Below, in pieces: positions 17,680 through 25,968 of a stretch of DNA of 64,000 bases. Below the pieces are notes generated by a model. That model was not told the DNA's origin, ran no database searches, and was given only the letters and a program-made list of their open reading frames with translations. The stretch is taken from positions 32,076 through 96,075 of the forward strand of contig JBFMCL010000011.1 of the NCBI GenBank assembly GCA_040754395.1. The letters are read 5' to 3'. The stretch is from Nitrospirota bacterium (GTDB lineage Bacteria; Nitrospirota; Thermodesulfovibrionia; Thermodesulfovibrionales; SM23-35). The translations under genes were made by a program, and so were the position numbers. Positions within the stretch are counted from its first letter, which is position 1. Each line of letters begins with the position of its first letter.

Positions 17680-18462
17680 GTGAAGATACTCTTTATCGGT
17701 GATATTGTCGGCAAGACCGGCAGAAATGCGACAAAGACCTTGCTCCCTGCTGTTGTCAGCAGGTACAAGATAGACCTTGTGATCGCAAACGGTGAAAATG
17801 CCGCAGGCGGTTTCGGCATAACCGATAAAATAGTCGCTGAGATCCTTCATTCCGGAGTCCATGTAATCACCACGGGAAACCATGTCTGGGACAAGAAGGA
17901 GTTTATCCCCCAGATTGCGAAAGAGAACAGGGTCCTCAGACCGCTGAATTATCCTCCAGGAGTACCGGGGTACGGCAGTATTCTGCTGACCCTGCAAGAC
18001 GGCACTAAAGCAGCGGTCATCAATCTCTCCGGGCGTGTCTTCATGTCGAACATGGACTGTCCTTTCAGAGTTGGAAAAGCAGAGGTCGAGAGGCTTGCTG
18101 ATTTGACGAGAATCATCATCATTGACTTTCACGCAGAGGCAACCTCAGAAAAAATCGCGTTCGGGCATTTCATGGACAGCAAGGTGAGCGCTGTCATCGG
18201 AACCCATACCCATGTGCAGACCGCCGATGAGAAGATATTGCCGGGAGGCACCGCCTATATTACCGATGTCGGCATGACAGGGCCTGACGATTCGGTCATC
18301 GGCATTGAAAAACAACAGATCATAGAACGGTTCCTGACAAATATGCCGATGCGGTTCGAAACGGCAAGGGGAGAGGGCATTTTTTCTGCGGCGGTCGTCG
18401 AAATCGATCAGGAATCAGGGAAGTCCTCTGCCATCCAGAGGCTGCAGCTCAGATATCCCTGA
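17680..18462 (+). CDS. ymdB: YmdB-type metallophosphoesterase
   Basis: A 260-residue dinuclear metallophosphoesterase with the family ligands: FIGDIVGKTGR (Asp), VIANGENAAGGFGI, TTGNHVWD (Asn, His), IDFHAEATSEK and GTHTHVQT (His). YmdB of Bacillus has 2',3'-cyclic nucleotide phosphodiesterase activity in vitro; its role here is inferred. It uses a GTG start at 17680, about 90 bases after rny. The rny-ymdB order is conserved widely, and co-transcription is likely. Confidence 0.88.
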   Translation: MKILFIGDIVGKTGRNATKTLLPAVVSRYKIDLVIANGENAAGGFGITDKIVAEILHSGVHVITTGNHVWDKKEFIPQIAKENRVLRPLNYPPGVPGYGSILLTLQDGTKAAVINLSGRVFMSNMDCPFRVGKAEVERLADLTRIIIIDFHAEATSEKIAFGHFMDSKVSAVIGTHTHVQTADEKILPGGTAYITDVGMTGPDDSVIGIEKQQIIERFLTNMPMRFETARGEGIFSAAVVEIDQESGKSSAIQRLQLRYP

Positions 18463-18497
18463 CCCTCACTGTGTAATTCCGAACGTATCCCTGATAT

Positions 18498-18893
18498 TTA
18501 TTTTGCAGGTGTTTGTTGCGGCTTTGGAGTCGTCTGCTGCGGAGGCTGTTCCGTTTTCTGCGGTGTTACCGTAACCGCAGTATTCCCCTGAACTCCCTGA
18601 ACCGGCCCGGTCGGAGGCGGTGTTGCCTGCTGCTGGGTTGCAGGAACTGACTTAACGACCGACCCGCTTTTAGAGGTAACGACCGCCAAAGTAAGCGACG
18701 TAATCATGAACACAACCGCCGCAACAGTCGTCATCTTGCTCATAAAAGATGCGGCACCGCGGCTTCCGAAAAGCGTCTGGCTGGAACCTCCAAAAGCAGC
18801 TCCGATTTCCGCTCCCTTCCCGCTCTGCAGGAGGACTACCGCAATAAGAAAAAAACAGACCAAAACATGCAAAATAATCAATAGAACCGTCAT
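18498..18893 (-). CDS. secG: Protein-export membrane protein SecG
   Basis: A 131-residue SecG with two hydrophobic segments: about residues 3-24 (TVLLIILHVLVCFFLIAVVLLQS) and about 52-72, separated by the conserved GKGAEIGAAFGGSSQTLFGSRG loop written over residues 26-47. The C-terminal 50 residues are a Pro/Gln/Thr-rich, low-complexity tail, longer than in most SecG proteins. It starts two bases after the tpiA stop on the same strand, an arrangement common in many bacteria. It would assist SecYE at the inner membrane. Confidence 0.9.
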   Translation of the reverse strand: MTVLLIILHVLVCFFLIAVVLLQSGKGAEIGAAFGGSSQTLFGSRGAASFMSKMTTVAAVVFMITSLTLAVVTSKSGSVVKSVPATQQQATPPPTGPVQGVQGNTAVTVTPQKTEQPPQQTTPKPQQTPAK

Positions 18894-18895
18894 TC

Positions 18896-19639
18896 TTATC
18901 TCCTGAATTTTACTATTCTGGCAAAGCTGTCAGCCTTGAGACTTGCACCACCCACCAGGGCGCCGTCAACATCCCTGCAGGCCATCAGAGAATCCACATT
19001 CTCCGGAGTTACACTGCCACCGTATAGTATACATAATTCTTCCGCGCTATTTCCATACAATACCGCGAGCCGTTCCCTGATATAGGCATGCGCCTCCTGT
19101 GCCTGTTCAGGAGTTGCGGTCTTTCCGGTACCAATCGCCCATACGGGTTCATATGCGATTACTATACCGGAATGACCGATCCCTTCAAGTCCCTTTGCGA
19201 TCTGTTCCTGAAGGACTGCAAAAGTCTTTTCATCCTCCCTCTCCTGCAGGGATTCACCAATACAGACGATAACATCGAGCCCATGCCTTTTGGCAGCCTT
19301 TATTTTTTTGTTTACTGTCTCATTATTCTCAAAAAAATATTGCCGCCTTTCAGAATGTCCGACAATCACATACCTGCACCCCGTATCACGCAGCATTAAA
19401 GGAGATATTTCACCGGTATATGCGCCTTTTTCTTCAAAAAACATGTTCTGTGCAGCAAGCCTGATATTTGAGCCTTTCAGCAGCTCCTCCGCCAGTGAGA
19501 GGTATGTAAACGGAGGTGCAATCACAATCACTACCCCATTCTCGTCTCTTACGGCAGGGATCAGCTGTGCGACAAACTCCCGTACCTCGGAAGTGTTCTT
19601 GTTCATCTTCCAGTTTGCAGCAATAATCGGCGTTCGCAT
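18896..19639 (-). CDS. tpiA: Triosephosphate isomerase
   Basis: The 247-residue TIM-barrel interconverts dihydroxyacetone phosphate and glyceraldehyde-3-phosphate. Catalytic Lys is in NWKMN, the electrophilic His in VGHSERR, the catalytic Glu in AYEPVWAIGTGKTAT, and the phosphate-gripping block in YGGSVTPEN. The length is normal. It is coupled to secG downstream. Confidence 0.96.
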   Translation of the reverse strand: MRTPIIAANWKMNKNTSEVREFVAQLIPAVRDENGVVIVIAPPFTYLSLAEELLKGSNIRLAAQNMFFEEKGAYTGEISPLMLRDTGCRYVIVGHSERRQYFFENNETVNKKIKAAKRHGLDVIVCIGESLQEREDEKTFAVLQEQIAKGLEGIGHSGIVIAYEPVWAIGTGKTATPEQAQEAHAYIRERLAVLYGNSAEELCILYGGSVTPENVDSLMACRDVDGALVGGASLKADSFARIVKFRR

Positions 19640-19764
19640 GCTGATAATTTAAAAGAAGCACTGCATATTGTCAAGGAGATACCATGAAAGTACTTTAAAA
19701 AAAATCCTTTTATCAGTAAAATATCACCTGTTATTTAACCTGAAATCAATCAAAGGGGGTCAAC

Positions 19765-21123
19765 GTGAACAGACAGATACTACTGAACGAAAAAGATATC
19801 CCGGTGCAATGGTATAACATCCAGGCAGACTTGCCGAATCCTTTGCCGCCGCCGCTCAATCCGGGGACAGGACAGCCGATAACACCTGATATGCTCGCTC
19901 CGGTATTTCCGATGAACCTTATAGAGCAGGAAGTCAGCACAGAGAGATGGATAAATATCCCGGATGAAGTGCTCGAAAAATATCTTATCTGGAGGCCCAC
20001 GCCTCTGCACAGGGCCCATTTTCTCGAGAAGGCGCTCGGGACCCCTGCAAAGATATATTTTAAGAACGAGGGTGTGAGCCCTCCGGGAAGCCACAAACCG
20101 AATACTGCAATCGCACAGGCGTATTACAATAAAGTATTCGGCATTAAGAGGCTTGCCACCGAGACAGGTGCGGGCCAGTGGGGAAGCGCTCTCTCTTTTG
20201 CATGCAACCAGTTCGGCCTTGAATTGAAAGTCTACATGGTCAGGATCAGCTACAATCAGAAACCTTACAGAAGGCTCATGATGGAAACGTGGGGCGCGAA
20301 ATGCGTGCCCAGCCCGAGTCCTGATACGAATGCAGGAAGGAAGTTCCTTGAACAGAATCCCGAGCACCCCGGAAGCCTGGGCATCTCCATCAGTGAAGCG
20401 ATCGAGGATGCAGTCACCACACAGGACTCAAGATATTCACTCGGAAGCGTGCTGAACCATGTGCTGCTGCACCAAACGATCATTGGGCTTGAAGCGCATA
20501 AACAGCTCGCATCCATCGGAAAATATCCTGACGTCGTCATAGGATGCGCCGGCGGCGGAAGCAATTTTGCAGGGATAGCTCTGCCGTTCGTGAGAGACAA
20601 GATACACGGGAAACAGGTACATATCATCGCCGCAGAGCCCAATTCCTGCCCTACCATGACAAAAGGCACCTATACCTATGACTTTGGAGATACTGCCGAG
20701 ACTACTCCTTTGCTAGCGATGCATTCACTCGGCCATGGCTTTGTGCCTGCCCCTATCCATGCAGGAGGTCTCAGATACCACGGGATGGCACCCATTATAA
20801 GCAGACTGGTTGTGGACAAACTGATTGAGCCCAGAGCCTATTCCCAGCTGGATACCTTTGCGGCGGGAGTAATGTTCGCAAGGACAGAAGGGTTCATCCC
20901 TGCCCCTGAAACAAACCATGCAATCGCATGCACGATCGAAGAGGCGCGGAAGGCAAAAGAAGAAGGCAAGGAGAAAGTGATCCTCATGAACTGGAGCGGA
21001 CACGGCATCGTCGATCTCGCTGCATATGACGCATATCTTTCAGGCAAACTCGAAGATTATGTACTGCCGGATGAAGATATCAAAAACCTTCTGAAGGACC
21101 TCGAAAAGTTTCCAAAACCTTAA
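19765..21123 (+). CDS. trpB2: Tryptophan synthase beta chain, TrpB2 type
   Basis: A 452-residue pyridoxal-phosphate enzyme of the TrpB2 subgroup, recognised by its longer N-terminus ([14 protein letters not shown]) and the WRPTPLHRA motif. The PLP Lys is in [26 protein letters not shown] follows, the phosphate-binding [11 protein letters not shown] is present, and a C-terminal NWSGHGIVD closes the family pattern. It would condense indole with serine; TrpB2 enzymes often act without TrpA. It starts at GTG 19765 with AAAGGGGG upstream. No other trp genes are nearby, which fits a salvage role. The strong hairpin after the stop ends the unit. Confidence 0.9.
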   Translation: MNRQILLNEKDIPVQWYNIQADLPNPLPPPLNPGTGQPITPDMLAPVFPMNLIEQEVSTERWINIPDEVLEKYLIWRPTPLHRAHFLEKALGTPAKIYFKNEGVSPPGSHKPNTAIAQAYYNKVFGIKRLATETGAGQWGSALSFACNQFGLELKVYMVRISYNQKPYRRLMMETWGAKCVPSPSPDTNAGRKFLEQNPEHPGSLGISISEAIEDAVTTQDSRYSLGSVLNHVLLHQTIIGLEAHKQLASIGKYPDVVIGCAGGGSNFAGIALPFVRDKIHGKQVHIIAAEPNSCPTMTKGTYTYDFGDTAETTPLLAMHSLGHGFVPAPIHAGGLRYHGMAPIISRLVVDKLIEPRAYSQLDTFAAGVMFARTEGFIPAPETNHAIACTIEEARKAKEEGKEKVILMNWSGHGIVDLAAYDAYLSGKLEDYVLPDEDIKNLLKDLEKFPKP

Positions 21124-21124
21124 A

Positions 21125-21164
21125 ATGCAGAGAAGGGGGGATCTAATTCCCCCCTTCTCTGCAT
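21125..21164. terminator. Strong bidirectional terminator after trpB2
   Basis: A perfect 16-base inverted repeat (21125-21140 and 21149-21164, eight-base loop) contains six G and six C at the centre of the arms and begins one base after the trpB2 stop. A short TT-rich stretch follows on the + strand. Confidence 0.85.
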
Positions 21165-21183
21165 GTTCTTCCGCCTCACCTGG

Positions 21184-21365
21184 CCTGTATTTTTCATAAA
21201 TATCTTCCTCAATACAGATGAGATGCGGTATCAGCGAGGATTTACAGAGTGTTCGATACCTTAAAGCGAAGAATATTCTGTACCTCGGAGGTCTGCAGAG
21301 CAGACCGAGAATGAGCGATGATCCTGCATCTCATCTGCTATTCAACGCTCTATGAATAATCTGGG
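21184..21365. mobile_element. MITE-like non-autonomous element with IS1380-type ends
   Basis: About 182 bases. The right end (last 32 bases to CTGGG at 21365) closely resembles the right end of the IS at 48825-50510, sharing GCTATTC, an ACGCT segment and AATAATCTGGG. The left end (CCTGTATTTTTCATAAATAT) resembles its left end (13 of the first 18 bases). The inside has large imperfect inverted arms (CAGATGAGATGC near 21216 and GCATCTCATCTG near 21327) plus a central GGTCTGC hairpin. There is no coding frame. Flanks are CTGG and CTGA, an imperfect four-base duplication. Confidence 0.7.
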
Positions 21366-21431
21366 CTGATATTATTCTGTCCTTCATAAAGGTACCAGGC
21401 ACCCTCTTTGTGCACACACCTGTGGTATCCT

Positions 21432-21665
21432 ATGGGTATGAACATGTATTGCAGCCAGCTGGGCATGCTGATTGAGTTCACTTACTGTTCGTCGATGAAT
21501 GATGGGCTTCCCTGCAGGAATATCATCGGATGCTGGAAGGAAAAAACGAATATCATTGCATTCCTCCGGGGAAATTTTTCTGATGAAGAATTGCGGAAAG
21601 TCTTTTCCAAACCGCCGAAATCACGCATAGACCGCATCGTAGAATCAATCAAACCGCAGGAGTAA
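21432..21665 (+). CDS. Small conserved-looking cysteine-containing protein
   Basis: A 77-residue protein with a Cys-containing N-terminal half (CSQLGMLIEFTYCSSMNDGL followed by PCRNIIGCW) and a charged, helical C-terminal half (FSDEELRKVFSKPPKSRIDR). The four cysteines could bind a metal. I do not recognise a named family. Starts at 21432, 21438 or 21444 are all possible, and no clear ribosome site decides. It lies between the MITE and the polysaccharide operon. Confidence 0.5.
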   Translation: MGMNMYCSQLGMLIEFTYCSSMNDGLPCRNIIGCWKEKTNIIAFLRGNFSDEELRKVFSKPPKSRIDRIVESIKPQE

Positions 21666-21765
21666 AGGAACACCTTCGTTTTTGAGCGGATTCCGTATCC
21701 GGCGCTCGGCATACTTCTCGCGCCGGAGGATATTCTTTATCACAGCCCCCCCTACCTGGGTAGTA

Positions 21766-21845
21766 TTGATTTAGAGCTCCCGACCTCCCATAATTATATT
21801 ATACATAGTGTTTTGTTGATTTAATAACATTTCTCACTAAATCAA
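21766..21845. promoter_or_regulatory. Three TTGATTTA sites upstream of the polysaccharide operon
   Basis: TTGATTTA occurs at 21766-21773 and 21816-21823, and inverted (TAAATCAA) at 21838-21845, ending about 21 bases before the synthase ATG. The last two form a stem around a 14-base loop that could cover the ribosome site region. An AT-rich TATATTATACAT box lies between. This may be an operator array or a leader hairpin. Confidence 0.4.
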
Positions 21846-21866
21846 TAACTTGCAAGGATTTTGCGC

Positions 21867-24095
21867 ATGAAAAACAGGGAAGAAACATCACGGGCAGCAG
21901 AGAGGATCAGGCATCTTTTGGCGGTGATTGCGGTTATCGTCACGCTCTACTATCTTTACTGGAGGGTTACTGAAACCTTTAATCCCAATGCCATGTTCTT
22001 TTCATGGGCCCTTTTCGGTGCCGAGGTTTTTGGTGCCGTCACGACCTTTCTTTTTTATTTTGTGGTATGGAACCCGCTTAAACGTAAAGCCCCGCCTCCC
22101 GTCACCGGTGCAACTGTTGACATCATGATACCGACAAAAAATGAGTCTGTAGATCTGCTGCGGAAAACTCTTCTCGCATGCAATGATCTGAAATATCCTC
22201 ACCGCACTATTGTCCTGGATGACGGAAAGCGTCCTGAAGTAAAAACGCTCTGTGAAGAACTGGGCTGCGTCTATCTCGCAAGGGAAACCCATGAACATGC
22301 GAAGGCCGGGAACCTCAACTTCGGACTGCAGCATTCGACTGCTCAATATGTCGCCATCTTCGATGCAGATCATGTTCCCCTTCCCCATTTCATCGACCGG
22401 CTCATCGGGTATTTCAGGGATGAAAAGGTCGGGTTTGTCCAAGCACCCCAGGAGTTCTATAACATCGATTCGTTCCAGCACAGGACCGATCCCAAAAAGA
22501 AAATGATATGGGGAGAGCAATACCTGTTCTTCTCCCTTATCCAGCCGGGAAGGGACCGATGGAATGCCGCCTATTTTGTCGGCAGCTGCGCGGTCATCCG
22601 AAGAAATGCCCTCGATGACATCGGGGGTTTTGCCACAGGTTCGATCACAGAAGACATGCTCACCTCCATAAAGCTCCATGCAAAAGGCTGGTCATCCGTC
22701 TATCATAATGAGAACCTCGCGTATGGCATCGCTGCCGAAACTCTCAAGCCCTTTCACATTCAGAGGCAGCGGTGGGGTGTGGGAAGCTGGCAGGTATTCG
22801 TAAAGGCAAATCCCCTTCTGCTCAAGGGACTGAGTTTCCGTCAGAGTCTCTGCTACCTCTCCTCAATGATCTACCCTCTGGAAAGCATCCAGAAGATCAT
22901 CTTCTACCTTACGCCGCCGGTAGCCCTTTTCACCGGCGTGCTTCCGATGAAGGCGCTCGACGTCAATTATCTCATGCACTTCATTCCTTATTTCATAATC
23001 TCTATCCTCGGGTTCAATGAAATGGCGAGGGGGTTTGGCGGCCAGATCATGCTTGAGCAGTTCAGCATGGGAAAATTCTTCACCTATTTCAAGACGATGA
23101 TAATCCCCTTTCTCCCGAAGAAGAGCAAGGAATTCAAGGTCACGCCAAAGTCGGAACTCGGGCATGCCCCGGTTACCCTTATCATGCCCCAAATGCTCAT
23201 ACTGCTTGCAAGTCTCGTCGCGATCTGCTGGGCGCTCGTCGAACTGCTCATCGGGCGGCGCAATGACAGCTTTATCGTCGCGGTCAACTGTTTCTGGGCG
23301 CTCTATAACAGCGGACTTGCGCTGGCCATTATTCAGTACGACTACAAAAAACTTGTTCAGCGCAGGGAGCGGTTCAGGATGCCCGATACGCTCCCTGTGT
23401 ATTTCCAGTCAAGGAATGGAACACGGTCTCCCCGAAGCCTCGCGGTTGCCGACAACATCACTGAAGACGGTCTTTCCATTCTGACAATAGGACAGGTTCC
23501 GGCAGGACAGCACGTGAATATCGATTTACTGCTTCCGAACTCTGTACTCAGCCTGCAGGGGAAGGTAGTGCAGGAGAAGAGCATATCAGCGGAACAGCAC
23601 AAGGTCTCTCATCTCGGCGTGCATTTCAACAATATGCCGCAGCAGACAAAGGATATGCTTTCGCGCTATCTCCATGAATCGGCAATCACGAAGTACATGA
23701 AAGAATACTCAACCAGATATAAAACGTATCTGGAGATGCGGCTGATGGGCAGGAAGCATTTCCGCGACCGTGCATACAGGGCGATTGCATACCTTCCGGT
23801 TGTCCTCAGCACCGGTGAAGGACATGAGACATATGCGGTGATGAAAGATATCTCTGAATCCGGAATTCTGCTTGCTTCACGGGTATTGATTCCCCCGGGA
23901 AGCAGGGTCTCCATGCATGTCATGCTCGGGGAAGAAATTCTCGAACTCGGGGGGACGGCAGTGAGGGATTTGCCATACGGAAGCGAGGATTATCCTGAAT
24001 ATCTCGTCGGTATTCATTTCACTCCTGATTCCCAGAAGAAAGTGCACAGCCTCCTCACAATCGCCGACAGGATAGGAAACTTCATATTCCCATGA
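21867..24095 (+). CDS. BcsA-type polysaccharide synthase with two PilZ domains
   Basis: A 742-residue processive family-2 glycosyltransferase of the cellulose-synthase type in the inner membrane. Two N-terminal membrane helices (residues about 16-68) are followed by the catalytic domain: Asp pair in VLDDGK (118-120), DAD (166-168), the catalytic base in ITEDML (261-263) and QRQRW (299-303). More helices span about 325-500. Then come two c-di-GMP-binding-type PilZ regions: one at about 506 (RRERFR and DNITEDG), and one ending near 690 (MKDISESGI, canonical DxSxxG but a weak RxxxR). Tandem PilZ is unusual for BcsA. AAGGA lies before the ATG. Cellulose as product is plausible but unproven; no BcsB is nearby. 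Confidence 0.85.
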   Translation: MKNREETSRAAERIRHLLAVIAVIVTLYYLYWRVTETFNPNAMFFSWALFGAEVFGAVTTFLFYFVVWNPLKRKAPPPVTGATVDIMIPTKNESVDLLRKTLLACNDLKYPHRTIVLDDGKRPEVKTLCEELGCVYLARETHEHAKAGNLNFGLQHSTAQYVAIFDADHVPLPHFIDRLIGYFRDEKVGFVQAPQEFYNIDSFQHRTDPKKKMIWGEQYLFFSLIQPGRDRWNAAYFVGSCAVIRRNALDDIGGFATGSITEDMLTSIKLHAKGWSSVYHNENLAYGIAAETLKPFHIQRQRWGVGSWQVFVKANPLLLKGLSFRQSLCYLSSMIYPLESIQKIIFYLTPPVALFTGVLPMKALDVNYLMHFIPYFIISILGFNEMARGFGGQIMLEQFSMGKFFTYFKTMIIPFLPKKSKEFKVTPKSELGHAPVTLIMPQMLILLASLVAICWALVELLIGRRNDSFIVAVNCFWALYNSGLALAIIQYDYKKLVQRRERFRMPDTLPVYFQSRNGTRSPRSLAVADNITEDGLSILTIGQVPAGQHVNIDLLLPNSVLSLQGKVVQEKSISAEQHKVSHLGVHFNNMPQQTKDMLSRYLHESAITKYMKEYSTRYKTYLEMRLMGRKHFRDRAYRAIAYLPVVLSTGEGHETYAVMKDISESGILLASRVLIPPGSRVSMHVMLGEEILELGGTAVRDLPYGSEDYPEYLVGIHFTPDSQKKVHSLLTIADRIGNFIFP

Positions 24096-25504
24096 CCGCA
24101 CAAGACAAATACTCCAGATACACCATCTGGTGCATCCTGATGTATGCGCTCATTATCACAGGCTGGCACCTGACCTACGGTTCCGTTTCATATATGGAAG
24201 CAATGAATATCTTCACGGGGAGACAGGTCCTCTCCGGGAATTTCGGATTTGAACCCCTTATGAACCTCGGATCATCACTCATACAGCCTCCCCTTGCAGC
24301 CATAGGCGATGCCGCAGGAGGCCTCTATGGCGCACGGGCTGTCAGCATGCTTTTCGGTATTGCCCTGACATGGATCATATATCTGACCGCAGGAATTCTG
24401 TTCACCGAAAAAAAGGGGCGGCTTTCCGCCCTGCTGTTCCTGTTCACCGGAACAGCGGTATTCGTTTCGGTGTCCGCAACAGGTGACATCATCGCAGCGT
24501 TCTTTCTCGGGATTTCGTTTTATCTCATCCTGTTGTCCGAGAAGAAACAGTCGGCGATTCTTTTGCTGGCCGGGGCGTCAGCCCTGTTTCTGGCCTCTGT
24601 CACGAAATATATCGCCGTCATTTATCTGCTTTCTTTCCTGGTCTTTGTTTTCTGGAGGTTTCCTCTGCTCAGGGCTCTGGTGTTCTTCTTTCTGCCACTT
24701 GCCGCCCTGCTCTCCCTGTACGGAACCCTTGTACTCTATCCCGCCATGGAATCAGTCATCAGGAGCTACCTTACCACCTATCAGCAGATTCCGTTCCCTG
24801 TACCTGATGCAGCGGGCTGGAACCTCCAGTGGGTAGAAATGCCGTATCTCCTTGCGATATTCGGCATGTTCCACAAGGAAAAAGGAAAAGACGCGATCAT
24901 GCTCACCATCTTTTCCACACCGATTTTCCTGCTGTATTTTCTGAACGGCACCGAGCAGTCAATCGACAAGAACATGATTTTTTCCCTGGTGTTTCTGATC
25001 CATGCAGCTGCTCTTGGCGTCGACCATATGGGCAGTCTCTTTTCGTCCAATGTGCCGGCCTCCTGGGTAAAGCCGTTTTTTACTACAGCGGTACTGATTG
25101 TCATTTGGGTCTTCGGGATAAAACAGATTGCATGGTTCGAACAGCAGTATGCTAATCTGACGCCGGTGATTACCTTCCTCCAGCAGAAAGGCCATAACGG
25201 GATGACCGTTGTCCTTGATTCCAGCGCGCGGTACCAGGACTATGTCTACCGCTACTCGCTCGAAAAACAATTTCCTTCCGCACGCTTTATTCCTGCTCCT
25301 TTCAATGACAATGACAAGAGGGACGAGGTGCTCGCTGCAGCACAACCCGATTTTGTAATCTTCAACGAGTTCTATGTCGGCACCTATTTCTGGAAGGTTC
25401 CGATATATTATTACGACAAGGGGTTTGCCCTTGTGAACGAATTCCGGCTGCCATTCTGGACAGGGATTCAAAATGTCAATATCTTACGAGGAGGTAATGC
25501 ATGA
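24092..25504 (+). CDS. GT-C (ArnT/PMT-like, GT39) membrane glycosyltransferase
   Basis: A 470-residue protein with about 11-12 predicted membrane helices and an acidic residue in the first external loop (SYMEAMNIFTGRQVL), where GT-C enzymes carry their catalytic Asp/Glu. Such enzymes take sugars from polyprenyl-phosphate donors and act on the periplasmic side. A C-terminal soluble part of about 130 residues (VVLDSSARYQDYVYRYSLEK and onward) follows. The start overlaps the synthase stop by four bases (ATGA), as does its own stop with the next gene, so the operon is tightly coupled. It has no equivalent in known bcs operons. The donor and acceptor sugar are unknown. Confidence 0.75.
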   Translation: MTAQDKYSRYTIWCILMYALIITGWHLTYGSVSYMEAMNIFTGRQVLSGNFGFEPLMNLGSSLIQPPLAAIGDAAGGLYGARAVSMLFGIALTWIIYLTAGILFTEKKGRLSALLFLFTGTAVFVSVSATGDIIAAFFLGISFYLILLSEKKQSAILLLAGASALFLASVTKYIAVIYLLSFLVFVFWRFPLLRALVFFFLPLAALLSLYGTLVLYPAMESVIRSYLTTYQQIPFPVPDAAGWNLQWVEMPYLLAIFGMFHKEKGKDAIMLTIFSTPIFLLYFLNGTEQSIDKNMIFSLVFLIHAAALGVDHMGSLFSSNVPASWVKPFFTTAVLIVIWVFGIKQIAWFEQQYANLTPVITFLQQKGHNGMTVVLDSSARYQDYVYRYSLEKQFPSARFIPAPFNDNDKRDEVLAAAQPDFVIFNEFYVGTYFWKVPIYYYDKGFALVNEFRLPFWTGIQNVNILRGGNA

Positions 25505-25935
25505 ACCGTTCAGCTTTTTTGCTTGTGTTTCTTTTTCTCTCTTTTTTCCTTTCAGCCGATTCACATGCGATAGAAGGATTTTCTGGCTCGACATGGGGAG
25601 AACTCAGATATGAGCACCTTGCGAGGGGAGAAGGCGAATCCGACGTAATACTTCGCGGCTGGGTAAAACAGGGGATAGATTGGGCCAGATGGGGCAACAC
25701 CAAAGTGAACACATACCTTACCGTACGCTATGTATGGGATTCCGAGAAGCTCGACTGGAATAATTCTCTCGGTCCGGGAGCAGGCATTGCAATCGATACC
25801 TATATCCCGAAAGGGCCTTATGTTTCATGGGGTGTCGAATACCTCTGGGACAGATTCTACCGGTCAGCCGAGACCGAGCAGAAAGTGGTGGTGTTCATGA
25901 ACTGGTACGGCAACTGGGATCTTAAGAAAAAATAG
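25501..25935 (+). CDS. Small exported aromatic-rich protein of the polysaccharide operon
   Basis: A 144-residue protein with a clear signal peptide (about residues 1-24, ending ADSHA). The mature part has Trp/Tyr-rich alternating strands (STWGELRYEHLARGEGESDV, then GWVKQGIDWARWGNTKV, WGVEYLWDRFYR, VVVFMNWYGNWDLKKK), as in small outer-membrane beta barrels or carbohydrate-binding folds. It resembles the C-terminal module of exopolysaccharide-associated NfrA-like proteins, but this is a weak impression. GGAGG lies before the ATG, and the start overlaps the previous stop. A role in export or surface retention of the polymer is inference. Confidence 0.7.
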   Translation: MNRSAFLLVFLFLSFFLSADSHAIEGFSGSTWGELRYEHLARGEGESDVILRGWVKQGIDWARWGNTKVNTYLTVRYVWDSEKLDWNNSLGPGAGIAIDTYIPKGPYVSWGVEYLWDRFYRSAETEQKVVVFMNWYGNWDLKKK

Positions 25936-25968
25936 GGTACGGAGAAGGATTTCAGGGAGATTCATACT

